Part shown: positions 40,256 through 49,256 of the stretch, piece after piece
How positions within the stretch are numbered: the first letter of the stretch is position 1
How the letters are laid out: each line of letters begins with the position of its first letter
DNA from: Nocardia takedensis NBRC 100417
Lineage (GTDB): Bacteria; Actinomycetota; Actinomycetes; Mycobacteriales; Mycobacteriaceae
Assembly (NCBI RefSeq): GCF_000308695.1
Contig: NZ_BAGG01000257.1
Coordinates: forward strand, 1 to 51,643
DNA length: 51,643 nt
Reading direction: 5' to 3'
The notes under the pieces: model-generated
The model's database searches: none
What the model was told of the DNA's origin: nothing
Seen by the model: only the letters and a program-made list of their open reading frames with translations
Translations under genes and position numbers: made by a program

Positions 40256-42007
40256 ATGTCTGGTGACCACCAAATGCCATTGGCCGGTTTGGGGATTCGT
40301 GGCTTTCGCAGCTTTCATGGAGAACTCCAGCTCCTCACCCCGCTGGACAAGGTCAACCTCATCGTTGGACAGAACAACAGCGGTAAATCCAACGTCCTGC
40401 GGTTCGCAAATCAACTCGCGAAGCTCACCCGGACCCTACCGGAAGGTCTGGATCGTCCATTGCGCGGTGACGTGACCTTCGAGCTTGCGCTTCCGATCAC
40501 TGAGGCGACCATAGAGAAGATGATGATCGCGTATCTGGAAGGAGACGCCACTCAGGAACGAGCGGTCAAAACCCTGCGAACTGTGTTCGAGTGCGCCCCC
40601 ACACAAATCGCCGGGTCGGGCGGTGGCAGTTGGCTGCGTCTGAGTGCAGGGAGTCGCGAAGCGGTCGACATCGACAAGCAGGCCGACGCTATCGTTGCCG
40701 CTGCCCCACCCGCAGTGCGGTTCTTACACAGCCGTATGCGCAGCAACCACGAGTCGGGACCGATCAAACGGCTGCTGCACGCGGTGCGGGCTGAATTGCA
40801 GCTTCCGAAAGTGCGATTCGTAGATGCGTCGCGGCGGATCACCAGCTCCGGCGAGCCCGTGCCCGACGATGCAGCGATGACGGGGGAGGGTCTGATCGAG
40901 CGGCTTTTCCGGCTCCAGGTCCCCTCACGCGCGATGGACGAAGACCGCGAAAAGTTCGAGCAGATCAACGTCTTCCTGCGTAACGTCCTGGACGAGGACG
41001 ACGTCCGGCTGGAAATCTCTCATGACCTCGAACTGAATGTGCGTCGTCGGAGTATGTTGCTGCCCCTCGACCATCTCGGTTCCGGCATCGCCCAAGTGGT
41101 GGTCCTCGCCGCGGCGGCGACTCTGGAAGAGCACACTCTTGTTTGCATGGAGGAACCTGAGGTCCATCTGCACCCGCTCCTGCAACGCAAGCTGCTGGCC
41201 TACCTCTATGAGAAGACGAGCAACCAGTACCTGATCGCGACCCATTCAGCTCATATGCTCGATGCTTCGTTCGCGAGAGTGTTCCACGCGACCTACACGA
41301 CGCAGGGAACCGAAATCACTCCGGCGGGTCATCCTTATGAATTGGCGAGGATCTGTGCCGACCTCGGCTACCGGCCGAGCGATCTGTTGCAGTCCAACGC
41401 CGTTGTCTGGGTCGAGGGCCCCTCGGACCGGGTGTACCTGCAACACTGGCTGCGCCTCATGGACCCGGACCTGCGTGAGCATATCGACTACACGATCATG
41501 TTCTACGGCGGCCGTTTGCTCAGCCATCTGAGCACCGAGGAACCCAACTCGGTTGATCAGTTCATCAGTCTCCGCAGGCTAAACCGACACCTCGCAATGA
41601 TGATCGACAGCGACAGGACGAACCCTCAAGCCCGCATCAACGCCACCAAAGCCCGGGTCGTCGGCGAACTCGCTGGCGACGAACCCGGAATCTGCTGGGT
41701 CACCGAGGGACGTACCGTCGAGAACTACGTCCCGCCGACTTTGCTCGCCGAAGTCCTCGATGCCCTCTACCCGCGCCGAACGTTCACCCCGAACAACGGT
41801 AAGTACAGCGATGTTCTGCGCCCGACCGACCCGAAGGCCGGGCCGGACAAGGTACGAGTTGCACGAGCGGTCATTGAGCGTTGGAGCGCAGGACTCGACT
41901 ACCTCGACCTCCACAAAAAGATCAGAGCACTTGTTCAGATGATCAGGGAAGCCAATGGTCGTGCTCCCCTGGACAAAGCCACCAAGGAGAAGCCGACAAT
42001 CAGATAG
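40256..42007 (+). CDS. OLD-family ATPase with TOPRIM nuclease domain
   Basis: 583 residues from ATG at 40256; longer in-frame starts (40097, 40238) run through the decayed cutinase copy and were rejected. ABC-type ATPase: Walker A GQNNSGKS (38-45), signature-like LGSGIAQ (274-280), Walker B TLVCMEEPEVHLHP (294-307) and the H-loop IATHSAHML. TOPRIM: catalytic VVWVEGPSDRVYL (E387) and MMIDSDRTN (D451, D453). This is the class 1 OLD plan; such nucleases cut DNA and defend against phages (as P2 OLD does). No UvrD-like GajB helicase follows, so it appears stand-alone. Lower GC than the conjugation genes, in line with acquisition. It lies between duplicated cutinase 3' ends. Confidence 0.85.
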   Translation: MSGDHQMPLAGLGIRGFRSFHGELQLLTPLDKVNLIVGQNNSGKSNVLRFANQLAKLTRTLPEGLDRPLRGDVTFELALPITEATIEKMMIAYLEGDATQERAVKTLRTVFECAPTQIAGSGGGSWLRLSAGSREAVDIDKQADAIVAAAPPAVRFLHSRMRSNHESGPIKRLLHAVRAELQLPKVRFVDASRRITSSGEPVPDDAAMTGEGLIERLFRLQVPSRAMDEDREKFEQINVFLRNVLDEDDVRLEISHDLELNVRRRSMLLPLDHLGSGIAQVVVLAAAATLEEHTLVCMEEPEVHLHPLLQRKLLAYLYEKTSNQYLIATHSAHMLDASFARVFHATYTTQGTEITPAGHPYELARICADLGYRPSDLLQSNAVVWVEGPSDRVYLQHWLRLMDPDLREHIDYTIMFYGGRLLSHLSTEEPNSVDQFISLRRLNRHLAMMIDSDRTNPQARINATKARVVGELAGDEPGICWVTEGRTVENYVPPTLLAEVLDALYPRRTFTPNNGKYSDVLRPTDPKAGPDKVRVARAVIERWSAGLDYLDLHKKIRALVQMIREANGRAPLDKATKEKPTIR

Positions 42008-42094
42008 GGGCCAAGGCTGCTCGGCACGCCAGAGTCCGCGTACTTCGTTGGACCGACCAGTCGCGGCTACACGCCGGTGTGTGCGGGCGGTGAC

Positions 42095-43531
42095 CTATCG
42101 GCTCTTGCCAATCGTCCGTAGCGCCCATTCGATCAGCGTCGGGGCGGCGGTGTCGTATCCGTCCGCGTGTACCCCGGACCGGGCGACCAGCGCGGCGTCG
42201 CTGCCCTGGCGGGCCAGACCGGCCAGCGCGGCCGTGGTGGTGGGGCCGGTGGCGGTGGTGTAAGCGCGTGAGTAGCCCGACAACGCCCCGCCCGTGAACG
42301 CGGCAGCGGTGGCGGCAGCGAGGTCGGCGGCGACCGGGGCGAGCCCGGTGACCGCGAGGACCGCTTTCAGCGGGTCGCCTGCGGCGAGGGCTTCGGTAGC
42401 GGCCCAGACGATTTCCTGGGTTCGTCCGATGTCGAGGGCGATACGGGCGATGTCCAGGCCCGCGAGCACGTTCACGACTTGCGCGGCTACCGCGACCCAT
42501 CCCGACGAGTCCAGCGGCGCGGCCAACGCCAACGCCCGCGCGACCAGGCGCAGGTCCAGGCCCGCGACCATGTCGACCAGCGGTGAGAACCGGTTGTTCA
42601 GGTCGCCTGCGACCCGGTGTAGTCCGGGAATGTTCGAGGTGGCGAGTAGGCCGGGGAGTTGGGCGAGGTCATCGACGATCGCGGGGACGTTCGCCACGAA
42701 CCCCGACAGTCCGGCGAGCACGGTCACGACCTGGGCGAGGACCTGTGTCGGATCGAGTGCCTCGATCGGCGCCGAGCCCGGGGTGCCGGGGGCCGGGGCG
42801 GTGCTGGGAAGCGGGCCCGTCGCGCTGTTGGTCGGTGCTGGTGTGGTGGGTGTCGGGGGTGTGGCGGTGACGGCGCGGCCTACCGCGGTGAGGACAGGTG
42901 CGGTCTCGGGCGTGCTTGAGCAGTAGAGGTCGCCTTCGGCGCAGACGGTGACGACCCGATCGGCCAGCTCGCCGAACTCACCGGGGCGGGGGCCGAGAAC
43001 CCCCTGCCCCGAAACAAGTTGGCCGAGTTGGGGTGTGGTGGGGTCGCGGCGTGGGTCCGAGACCAGTCCGACCGCGACGATCCGCGAGGCCGGGACAGGT
43101 CCTCGTCCCGCGCCGATGGCGGCGGCGAGGTCTCCGGTGAGGTGCGCGCCCTGGGAGTAGCCGAGCAACACGACCCGGGTGGTCGAGCACAGGCCGGCCA
43201 ACACCGCCGTGAGCGCCTCCACGCCGGCGGTTTCCGAGCCGCCGTCCGGGGCGGTGTGGGTGCGCACGGCGATGTCGCTGCCGTAGCGGTCGGTGAGCGC
43301 CGCACCGACCGGAGCGAGAACCCCGGCCGCGCGGGACGGGTCGCCGCCGGTCGTGGTCTCGCTGGTGCCGGGGGCGAGTACCGCTGTCCAGCGCGGGCAG
43401 TCCGTCCCAGCGGGTGTGGGGGTCGGTACGGCCGCGGCGAGGCCGGTCCCTGCGGTGAGGGCGGCGGCGAGTCCGCCGCTGAGCAGCGCGCGGGCGAGAC
43501 GGCGGTGGGTGGTGTGGTGGCGGGTGGGCAT
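42095..43531 (-). CDS. Cutinase-family secreted esterase, extended
   Basis: 478 residues from ATG at 43531 with AGGAG 8 nt upstream; upstream in-frame sequence overlaps the wall-hydrolase gene and is a shadow. Signal peptide ending near AAAVPTPTPAG. Cutinase features: CPRWTAVLAPGTSETTTGGD, VVLLGYSQGAHLTGD, VCAEGDLYC. After a Thr/Pro-rich linker (about 232-265) a helical C-terminal domain of about 210 residues follows (VVTVLAGLSGFVANVPAIVD, ALSGYSRAYTTATGP). A separate decayed copy of its 3' end lies at 39681-40215. Encoded in the conjugation operon, so action on the donor or recipient envelope is possible. Confidence 0.85.
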   Translation of the reverse strand: MPTRHHTTHRRLARALLSGGLAAALTAGTGLAAAVPTPTPAGTDCPRWTAVLAPGTSETTTGGDPSRAAGVLAPVGAALTDRYGSDIAVRTHTAPDGGSETAGVEALTAVLAGLCSTTRVVLLGYSQGAHLTGDLAAAIGAGRGPVPASRIVAVGLVSDPRRDPTTPQLGQLVSGQGVLGPRPGEFGELADRVVTVCAEGDLYCSSTPETAPVLTAVGRAVTATPPTPTTPAPTNSATGPLPSTAPAPGTPGSAPIEALDPTQVLAQVVTVLAGLSGFVANVPAIVDDLAQLPGLLATSNIPGLHRVAGDLNNRFSPLVDMVAGLDLRLVARALALAAPLDSSGWVAVAAQVVNVLAGLDIARIALDIGRTQEIVWAATEALAAGDPLKAVLAVTGLAPVAADLAAATAAAFTGGALSGYSRAYTTATGPTTTAALAGLARQGSDAALVARSGVHADGYDTAAPTLIEWALRTIGKSR

Positions 43532-43578
43532 GGTTGGTCTCCTGTCTGGTGACGGGTGCGGCGGGTATCCGGGGCTCG

Positions 43579-44598
43579 TTAGGGGCGTGGGGGTGACTCG
43601 ACCTGTGCCGCTGGTGCGGTGGCGGTGGGTCGGGTGGCGGTGTAGTAGTCGGCGCCGGGCCATCGGTAGCCGCTGACCTGGACGGGTTGGTTGAAGGTGG
43701 GGGCGTGGACCATGCGCCCGTTGCCGAGGTAGATGCCGACGTGGTGCACGTCGGCGTCGTCGCCGTAGAACACGAGATCGCCGGGGGCGAGCTGGTTTTC
43801 GGGGATGCGGGGGCCGATGTGGACCTGGTCGTAGGTGGTGCGCGGGAGGCTGAGTCCGGCGGCCCCGTAGGCGGCTCGGGTGAGCCCGGAGCAGTCCCAC
43901 CCGCCGTTGATGTCGGGTCCGTTGCCGCCCCACACGTACTCGATCCCCAACTGGGCGCAGGCGAACGAGATCACCTGCGCGACTGTCGGGCTCGCCGCGG
44001 TGAGTTCGGCGTCGGCACGGCATTCGCCGGTCGCCGAGGGCGCGGTGGCGCGGTAGCGTTCGGCTTGGTCGAGGACTTGGGTGACGTACCAGTCGGCGTG
44101 GTTGTAGGCCCAGATGGCGGCGTACATGTCCCCGGGTGCACCGGAGTCGCACAGGTAGAACGCGGCGGCGTGGATCGCGTCGCTCGGGTTGTACCGCGAG
44201 GGCGGGCTCGCCCCGCCCGCTGGCAGCGAATGCCGCGCCACCACGCCCTCGAAGGTCGGGGCGAGGAACTGCATGGGACCGCCCGCCCCAGAAGCGTTCT
44301 CACCCGAATGAACCCCGGGCAGGGGTGAGCGCCCGTGGTCGGTCTCGATTTCGCCGATGGCGGCGAGGATCGACCAGTCCAGGCCGGGACAGTCACTCGC
44401 GGCGCCCTGGTAGAGCACGAGCATCTCGGGCGGGATGTCGGCGAGGGCTTCGGGACTGGGGTTGGTGCCCGCGCCTGCGGAGGGGGCGGGCGCGGGGCGA
44501 GCCTGATCGTAGAACACGACGGTGGTGACCACGGCCGAAATCACCACGACCACGAATACGAACGCGGCACCGCCCGCGGTGAGGACTTTGAACAGCAC
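43579..44598 (-). CDS. Bifunctional peptidoglycan hydrolase: SLT transglycosylase plus NlpC/P60
   Basis: 339 residues from GTG at 44598, 6 bp after the stop of the relaxation-protein gene. An N-terminal membrane anchor (residues about 8-30, GGAAFVFVVVVISAVVTTVV) precedes a lytic transglycosylase domain with catalytic Glu in LAAIGEIETDHGRS (E83 or E85) and GPMQFLAPTFEG. The NlpC/P60 endopeptidase domain follows, with NGGWDCSGLTR (C236), DVHHVGIYLG (H286) and MVHAP (H298). Together they can open both glycan and peptide bonds of the wall to allow a T4SS channel. Typical of actinobacterial conjugative elements. Confidence 0.9.
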   Translation of the reverse strand: MLFKVLTAGGAAFVFVVVVISAVVTTVVFYDQARPAPAPSAGAGTNPSPEALADIPPEMLVLYQGAASDCPGLDWSILAAIGEIETDHGRSPLPGVHSGENASGAGGPMQFLAPTFEGVVARHSLPAGGASPPSRYNPSDAIHAAAFYLCDSGAPGDMYAAIWAYNHADWYVTQVLDQAERYRATAPSATGECRADAELTAASPTVAQVISFACAQLGIEYVWGGNGPDINGGWDCSGLTRAAYGAAGLSLPRTTYDQVHIGPRIPENQLAPGDLVFYGDDADVHHVGIYLGNGRMVHAPTFNQPVQVSGYRWPGADYYTATRPTATAPAAQVESPPRP

Positions 44599-44604
44599 TG
44601 GGGT

Positions 44605-45609
44605 TCACCGGTACCGCAGGTTCGGGGGCCGGTGGGGTGGGGGCGGGTCGAGGACGAACTGCCCGGCGAGGCGGGTCGTGTCCTGGCCGGTGTGGAGGTC
44701 GACAGCCGGCGGGGTCCGTCGCGGCCACGCCCGGGTCAGGTCGTGCAGGTGCCTTCGCCCCGCCCCGGGGGCGTCCAGTGCCAGCCATACCCGTTCGGCC
44801 GGACTGGGGTGGGGTGAGGGGGTGAGGAGTTCGGCGGCGGCGGTGGCGACCGGGACCGCGTCGGGGTCGGGTAGTCGCCGCCAGGTCGCGAGCAGCGCTT
44901 GACGGGCGTTGGTCTCGCGGGTGGTGGTGGGCACCCACACCAGCACCGGGGTCACGACTCCGGTGGTGCGGGCGAGTTCGCTGTAGCCGTGCAGTTTCGC
45001 GGCCACGCGGGGCAGGGAGGTGGAGCCGAGGTCGTATTCGAGGAAGAAGTCCAGGACCGCGCCGTGGTGGGTGTAGCGGCCGAAGGCGTCGGGGCGGGCG
45101 AGGTCGCCCCACAGGCGTTGGCATCGGGTCTGGGACCACCACGCCGCCACACGCCCCCGGCCGGGGTGGTGGCGGTGGTCGGTGGTGAGAGTGGTGAACC
45201 ATTCGGCGACGCCGAGGGTGTGGGTCAGGTGCAGGCTGTGGGCGATGGCGAGGGCGCGTTGGGGGTTGTAGCCCAGCTCGCGGACCCCGACCCCGGCTTC
45301 GGCGGCCAGCACGGCGGCCCCGGCCGGGGCGAGCACCCAGTGCGAGGGCGCGCTGCCCCGGGGACGTAAGGGGCGGAATCGTTCCAGGACGCGATGCTCG
45401 CGCAGGATGCTCAGTCGGCGCAGCGCGACCTTGGGGGTCGGAAAGGTGAGTGCGGCGAGCTGGTTGGTGGTGAGCACGCGGTGCTCGTGCAGCATCCGCA
45501 GTATCCAGCGGTCTCGTTCGGTCAATCGGGCCACCAGCGCGTCGGCGCTCGGTGGGCGGGCGGGGCGTGGGGCGCGTAGATCGGCTTGCCGATCGGGACG
45601 GGCGATCAT
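44605..45609 (-). CDS. Replication-relaxation family protein
   Basis: 334 residues from ATG at 45609; an in-frame GTG at 45714 would overlap the coupling-protein gene by 62 bp and is less likely. A winged-helix start (LTERDRWILRMLHEHRVLTT, then ALRRLSILREHRVLERFRPL) leads to a domain with FLEYDLGSTSLPRVAAKLHGY and LVWVPTTTRETNARQALLAT, the replication-relaxation plan. These proteins are found next to coupling ATPases in Gram-positive conjugative elements and are thought to help prepare the DNA for transfer or replication. The C-terminus is Pro/His-rich. Confidence 0.78.
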   Translation of the reverse strand: MIARPDRQADLRAPRPARPPSADALVARLTERDRWILRMLHEHRVLTTNQLAALTFPTPKVALRRLSILREHRVLERFRPLRPRGSAPSHWVLAPAGAAVLAAEAGVGVRELGYNPQRALAIAHSLHLTHTLGVAEWFTTLTTDHRHHPGRGRVAAWWSQTRCQRLWGDLARPDAFGRYTHHGAVLDFFLEYDLGSTSLPRVAAKLHGYSELARTTGVVTPVLVWVPTTTRETNARQALLATWRRLPDPDAVPVATAAAELLTPSPHPSPAERVWLALDAPGAGRRHLHDLTRAWPRRTPPAVDLHTGQDTTRLAGQFVLDPPPPHRPPNLRYR

Positions 45610-45652
45610 GGCTTGCGGGACAACCTTTCTCGGGCAGCGCGACAGCGGCGGG

Positions 45653-48190
45653 CTAGGACGAGCGCGGGTCGGGTCGGGGCGGCGTCGCGAACGACTTACC
45701 GGTGGATGTGTCAACCGGTGTCGGGTCGGTGGTGGTGAGGCGGGTGCGGGCGGCGGCGGCGATCTCGGCCGCCCGCCCCGGGATCGGGGGATCGAGGGGG
45801 CGGGTCGTAAGCGTGAAGGGGCGCGCGTTCTGTCCGCCGACGAGTAGGCGGGCGGCGGCGTGGTAGGCGTCGAGGTGGGCCAGGTCGTGCTCGGTGAGCC
45901 ACGGGTCGGTGTGGCGGGCCAGGTCGCGGGCGTCCTCGGGGGAGGAGGCGAACAGGATCTTGTTGCGGGCGTTTGCCGAGATGCCCTCGCGTAGTTCGCG
46001 TCCGAGCTGGCCGAGGTTCTGGTGCGCCAACGACAGGGATAGGCGTAGTCCGCGTGCTTCGGCGAGCATGTCCTCGACCGGCGTCGAGAGATTCAAGAAG
46101 TTCTGGGCCTCGTCCAGGATCAGGCTCGCGTCGGCGCGGTCGGCGGCGGGTGTGCCGGCGCGGGCGGTGACGGCTTGCCAGGTCCGTGCCACCAGCAGCG
46201 ACCCGACGAGTCGGCTCGTCTCTTCCCCGAGTGAGCCTTTGGGGATGCGGACCAGGCAGATGCCGCCGTGGTCGAGGACATCGGCGAAGTCGACGGTGGA
46301 GGGTCCGCCGGCGATGGCGGCGCGCACGAACGGGCGTAGCAGGAACGCACGTAGTTTGTTCAGCAACGGTCCGGTGAGTTGAGCGCGCCCGGATTCGCTC
46401 AGTTGCTCGTAGGCGTCCCAGAACCCGCGCAGGACGGGGTCGGGGGTGGTGCGGGTGACCCGTTGGCGGAAGGCGGGCTCGGTGAGCAGGCGGGGCAGGT
46501 CGGCGAGGGTGGGGGTGCCGGGTTGGGCGCACAGGGTGAGCAGGCTCGAGCGCATGATGTCGTCGGTGCGTGGTCCCCACCATGCCTTGTAGATGCGGTG
46601 GAAAACGGTGACGAGGTTGTCGACCGCGAGATCGCGTTTGTCCGCCCCGATCCGCCCGAGGTCCAGGGGATTCACACACGGCGGCGCGCTGCGCGAGTCG
46701 GCGTCGAACAACACCACCCGATCGGCGAACCGGGACGGCAGGCGGGACAGGACGTCGGTGACCAGGTCGCCTTTCGGGTCGACCACGATGACCCCGCGTC
46801 CGGCGTCGGCGTCGGCGAGGATCATCCGGGCGAGGAGGGTGGACTTGCCGACTCCGGTGGGGCCGAGGATGTGCAGGTGGTGGCGGGCGTCGGAGACCTT
46901 GACCGCCACCGGGCGACGCGCCGCGCTGTCGGCCATCCCGAGGGGTTTGGTGTGGGGGCCGCCGACCGGGATCTGCGGTGCCGGGGCCAGCGCACGGGCA
47001 CCCGCGCGTTGCAGCCCGGGGAGCCCGGTGTCGGTGGGCAGGTGCGCGATCGAGGCCAGTTCCGGCACCGACAGCACGTCCCCGCGCCCGAGGTAGCGGC
47101 GCTCGAGCAGCGACCCGAGCCGGATACGGAATCGCCGCCGGTAGTAGTTGTGCTCGGTCGCGGAACCGAACACCGTGGCGAGCGCGTCGGCTCGTCCTCG
47201 CGCGATCTTCCGCGCACCCCGCCTCCCGCCGGCGGGGTTGTCGGTGATCGGGATCGAGACGGCGTAGCGGACAACGGTTTCCCAGTGCGGGCCTCGTGTC
47301 TTGCCCGCCGCCGCGCGGGCAGCGGCGGTGAATTCCATCCTCGCTTGACGGTCCCCGCCCGCACCGCCACCGGCCCGACCCAGGGTCGGGGTCGGGGTCG
47401 GCCGTGCGGGGGACAGCGGGCCGGGGGTGAGCAGGTCCAACAGGTCACGGGCCAGACCACGCGCTAACCCCAGCGGCACACCCGCCGCGCCGTAGGTCCC
47501 GGCGGTGCGGGTGGCGCGCGCGCCGCGTCGGCCGGTGACCGGGCGGGCGAGGATCTGGACGTGGGCGGCTTGGCCCGCGGCGAGGTCGTCGGCGGAGACG
47601 ATGAGGTCGCGCACCAACTCACCGCTGTAATCGGTGCGCAGCGGCAACCCTTCGCGCCGACCGAGCCGAAGCTCACCCCCGACGAGTACCCGGCGGGTGT
47701 CGGGGGTCGATCGGGGTAGCGCCGGTCGGGCGTGGCGGGTGGTCTCGGTGTGCGCGCCGGGCCACGCCGAGGCCACGGCCCGCTCGATCAGTCCCGGCGG
47801 GACCAATCCGGGGACCCAGAGCCGGATCGCGGCCCCTTCCTCGGGGGTCACCGAGTACTCGAATCCGAGGTGCGGTTGCCCGAACAGCACCCGCGCCCAG
47901 GCGGGGCGTAGTTGGCCGATCAGGTGGGCCCAGAACGCGAGCGCGCCTTTCGCGTCGACCTCGGGCGGGGTGAGCACGGTGATGTGACGGGCATCGGCGC
48001 CGAGCCTGCCTCGCCGCCACACCACCAGCGCCCTGCCCGCGGTGAGCACGATGAGAACACCGAGCGCGACAGCGAACCCGGCCGGCGAGAGCACGCTGTC
48101 GCGGATGGTCGCGACGAGGTCGGCCATGGTCGGGCCGGGCGCGCGCAGCACCCGACCCAACCAACCGTTCTCGGGAGTCGTGGTGTTCAT
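45653..48190 (-). CDS. VirD4/TraG-type conjugative coupling ATPase
   Basis: 845 residues from ATG at 48190 (an apparent extension to 49105 reads the methyltransferase gene out of frame). One N-terminal TM helix (about 37-57), a long soluble region, then a RecA-like ATPase: LHILGPTGVGKSTLLARM (Walker A 443-450), GVIVVDPKGDLV, and ASLILDEAQNFLN (Walker B 688-695). The late motif LRLSLSLAHQNLGQL is typical of these coupling proteins (QNL.QL). It would deliver the relaxosome to the T4SS channel. Start overlaps the methyltransferase stop (ATGA). Confidence 0.9.
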   Translation of the reverse strand: MNTTTPENGWLGRVLRAPGPTMADLVATIRDSVLSPAGFAVALGVLIVLTAGRALVVWRRGRLGADARHITVLTPPEVDAKGALAFWAHLIGQLRPAWARVLFGQPHLGFEYSVTPEEGAAIRLWVPGLVPPGLIERAVASAWPGAHTETTRHARPALPRSTPDTRRVLVGGELRLGRREGLPLRTDYSGELVRDLIVSADDLAAGQAAHVQILARPVTGRRGARATRTAGTYGAAGVPLGLARGLARDLLDLLTPGPLSPARPTPTPTLGRAGGGAGGDRQARMEFTAAARAAAGKTRGPHWETVVRYAVSIPITDNPAGGRRGARKIARGRADALATVFGSATEHNYYRRRFRIRLGSLLERRYLGRGDVLSVPELASIAHLPTDTGLPGLQRAGARALAPAPQIPVGGPHTKPLGMADSAARRPVAVKVSDARHHLHILGPTGVGKSTLLARMILADADAGRGVIVVDPKGDLVTDVLSRLPSRFADRVVLFDADSRSAPPCVNPLDLGRIGADKRDLAVDNLVTVFHRIYKAWWGPRTDDIMRSSLLTLCAQPGTPTLADLPRLLTEPAFRQRVTRTTPDPVLRGFWDAYEQLSESGRAQLTGPLLNKLRAFLLRPFVRAAIAGGPSTVDFADVLDHGGICLVRIPKGSLGEETSRLVGSLLVARTWQAVTARAGTPAADRADASLILDEAQNFLNLSTPVEDMLAEARGLRLSLSLAHQNLGQLGRELREGISANARNKILFASSPEDARDLARHTDPWLTEHDLAHLDAYHAAARLLVGGQNARPFTLTTRPLDPPIPGRAAEIAAAARTRLTTTDPTPVDTSTGKSFATPPRPDPRSS

Positions 48191-49194
48191 GCCGCGAGCC
48201 CGTCCGGGCCGGCGACGGTGGTGCCCCAGAACGGCGCGGCACCGAACTGGGGAGCCGAGACCGCACGGGGACCGGCGGTGTCGGGCTTGCGCAGGATGAT
48301 CACGTCCTCGTGTGCGATGAGGTGCATCGGCAGCCCCGCTGCGCGCTGTTTGAGGATGAAGTCGCGCTGGAAGAAACTCGACCGGGCTTTGAGGTCGACG
48401 TCGGTGAGCCGCCCTAACAACGCCACGCACCGCTCGACCGGCACCAGCCCCGCCAAGGTGCCGCAGGTGACCAGATGCGCGGGCAGGTTCACCAGCTCGG
48501 CGTGCTGTCGCCACGGGCGGGCGGTGATCACCACATGCCCACCGGGGGCGAGGTATTCGGCGGCCCCGACCAAGATCCGCGTGAACCCCGACAGCAGGCG
48601 GCCGACGCCGACGTTGGCGAGGTTGCCGCGATCGAGGACCGCGCCGTAGCGGTGGTTGAACTTCTTGATCGGGCGGGTGTTGTTGTTCGCGTTGGCGGTG
48701 ACTCGGCCGTGGACCGAGTCGCCGTAGGGCGGGGAGGTGAGCACCAGATCGACCCGCCCCTGCAAACTCTCGGGCAACAGGCTCGGGAGCTTGCGGGCAT
48801 CGCCCTGGAAGACCTGCGCGTCGAGGTCGAGCCCCGCCTCGCGGGTGAGTTCCACGTTGGTGCGCGCCAGGTCGGCCCATCGGGTCTCGTACTCGACACC
48901 CACCGCGCGCCGACCCAGATGCAGGGCCTCGACCAGGGTGGTGCCGATCCCACACATCGGGTCCAGCACGAGGTCCCCGGGCCGGGTGTACGCCTCGACC
49001 GCGTGGCGCACGATCTCGGGGAACATCTTCGCCGGATGCGCGCCGCTGTCGGGGTGGTAGCGGCCCCGACGTTGGAAGGTGGGCGTGGTCTGCGCGGTCA
49101 CCCACACCGACGTCGGCACGGTCGCGGCGGCCGGCGTGGTGGCGGTGGGGGAGTCGTCGGTGGCGGCGGTCGGAGCGGTGGGGTCGACGGTCAT
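48187..49194 (-). CDS. Site-specific DNA methyltransferase (N4/N6-amino type)
   Basis: 335 residues from ATG at 49194 with GAAGGA 8 nt upstream; an in-frame GTG at 49260 overlapping the previous stop is an alternative. Motif X/I region HPAKMFPEIVRHAVEAYT and LDPMCGIGTTLVEALHLG (78-94) bind SAM; motif IV is VLTSPPYGDS (152-160). The order and SPPY catalytic motif mean amino-methylation of adenine or cytosine. No cognate restriction enzyme is next to it, so it is likely an orphan enzyme protecting the element from host restriction. Located in the conjugation operon. Confidence 0.82.
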   Translation of the reverse strand: MTVDPTAPTAATDDSPTATTPAAATVPTSVWVTAQTTPTFQRRGRYHPDSGAHPAKMFPEIVRHAVEAYTRPGDLVLDPMCGIGTTLVEALHLGRRAVGVEYETRWADLARTNVELTREAGLDLDAQVFQGDARKLPSLLPESLQGRVDLVLTSPPYGDSVHGRVTANANNNTRPIKKFNHRYGAVLDRGNLANVGVGRLLSGFTRILVGAAEYLAPGGHVVITARPWRQHAELVNLPAHLVTCGTLAGLVPVERCVALLGRLTDVDLKARSSFFQRDFILKQRAAGLPMHLIAHEDVIILRKPDTAGPRAVSAPQFGAAPFWGTTVAGPDGLAA

Positions 49195-49256
49195 CTGGTG
49201 TCCTTCGCGAGGGCGGTCGGGCATGGGGTGCGCGGTGGTGGTGTGTGGCGGGTGGG

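Noticed and set aside
42095..44152. 685-residue reading of the cutinase
   Set aside because: The upstream 207 residues overlap the wall-hydrolase gene and are Arg/Pro/His-rich; a signal peptide and good ribosome-binding site mark the start at 43531.
45653..49105. Single 1150-residue reading of the coupling ATPase
   Set aside because: The first 305 residues are an out-of-frame reading of the methyltransferase gene; the true start at 48190 overlaps the methyltransferase stop (ATGA).
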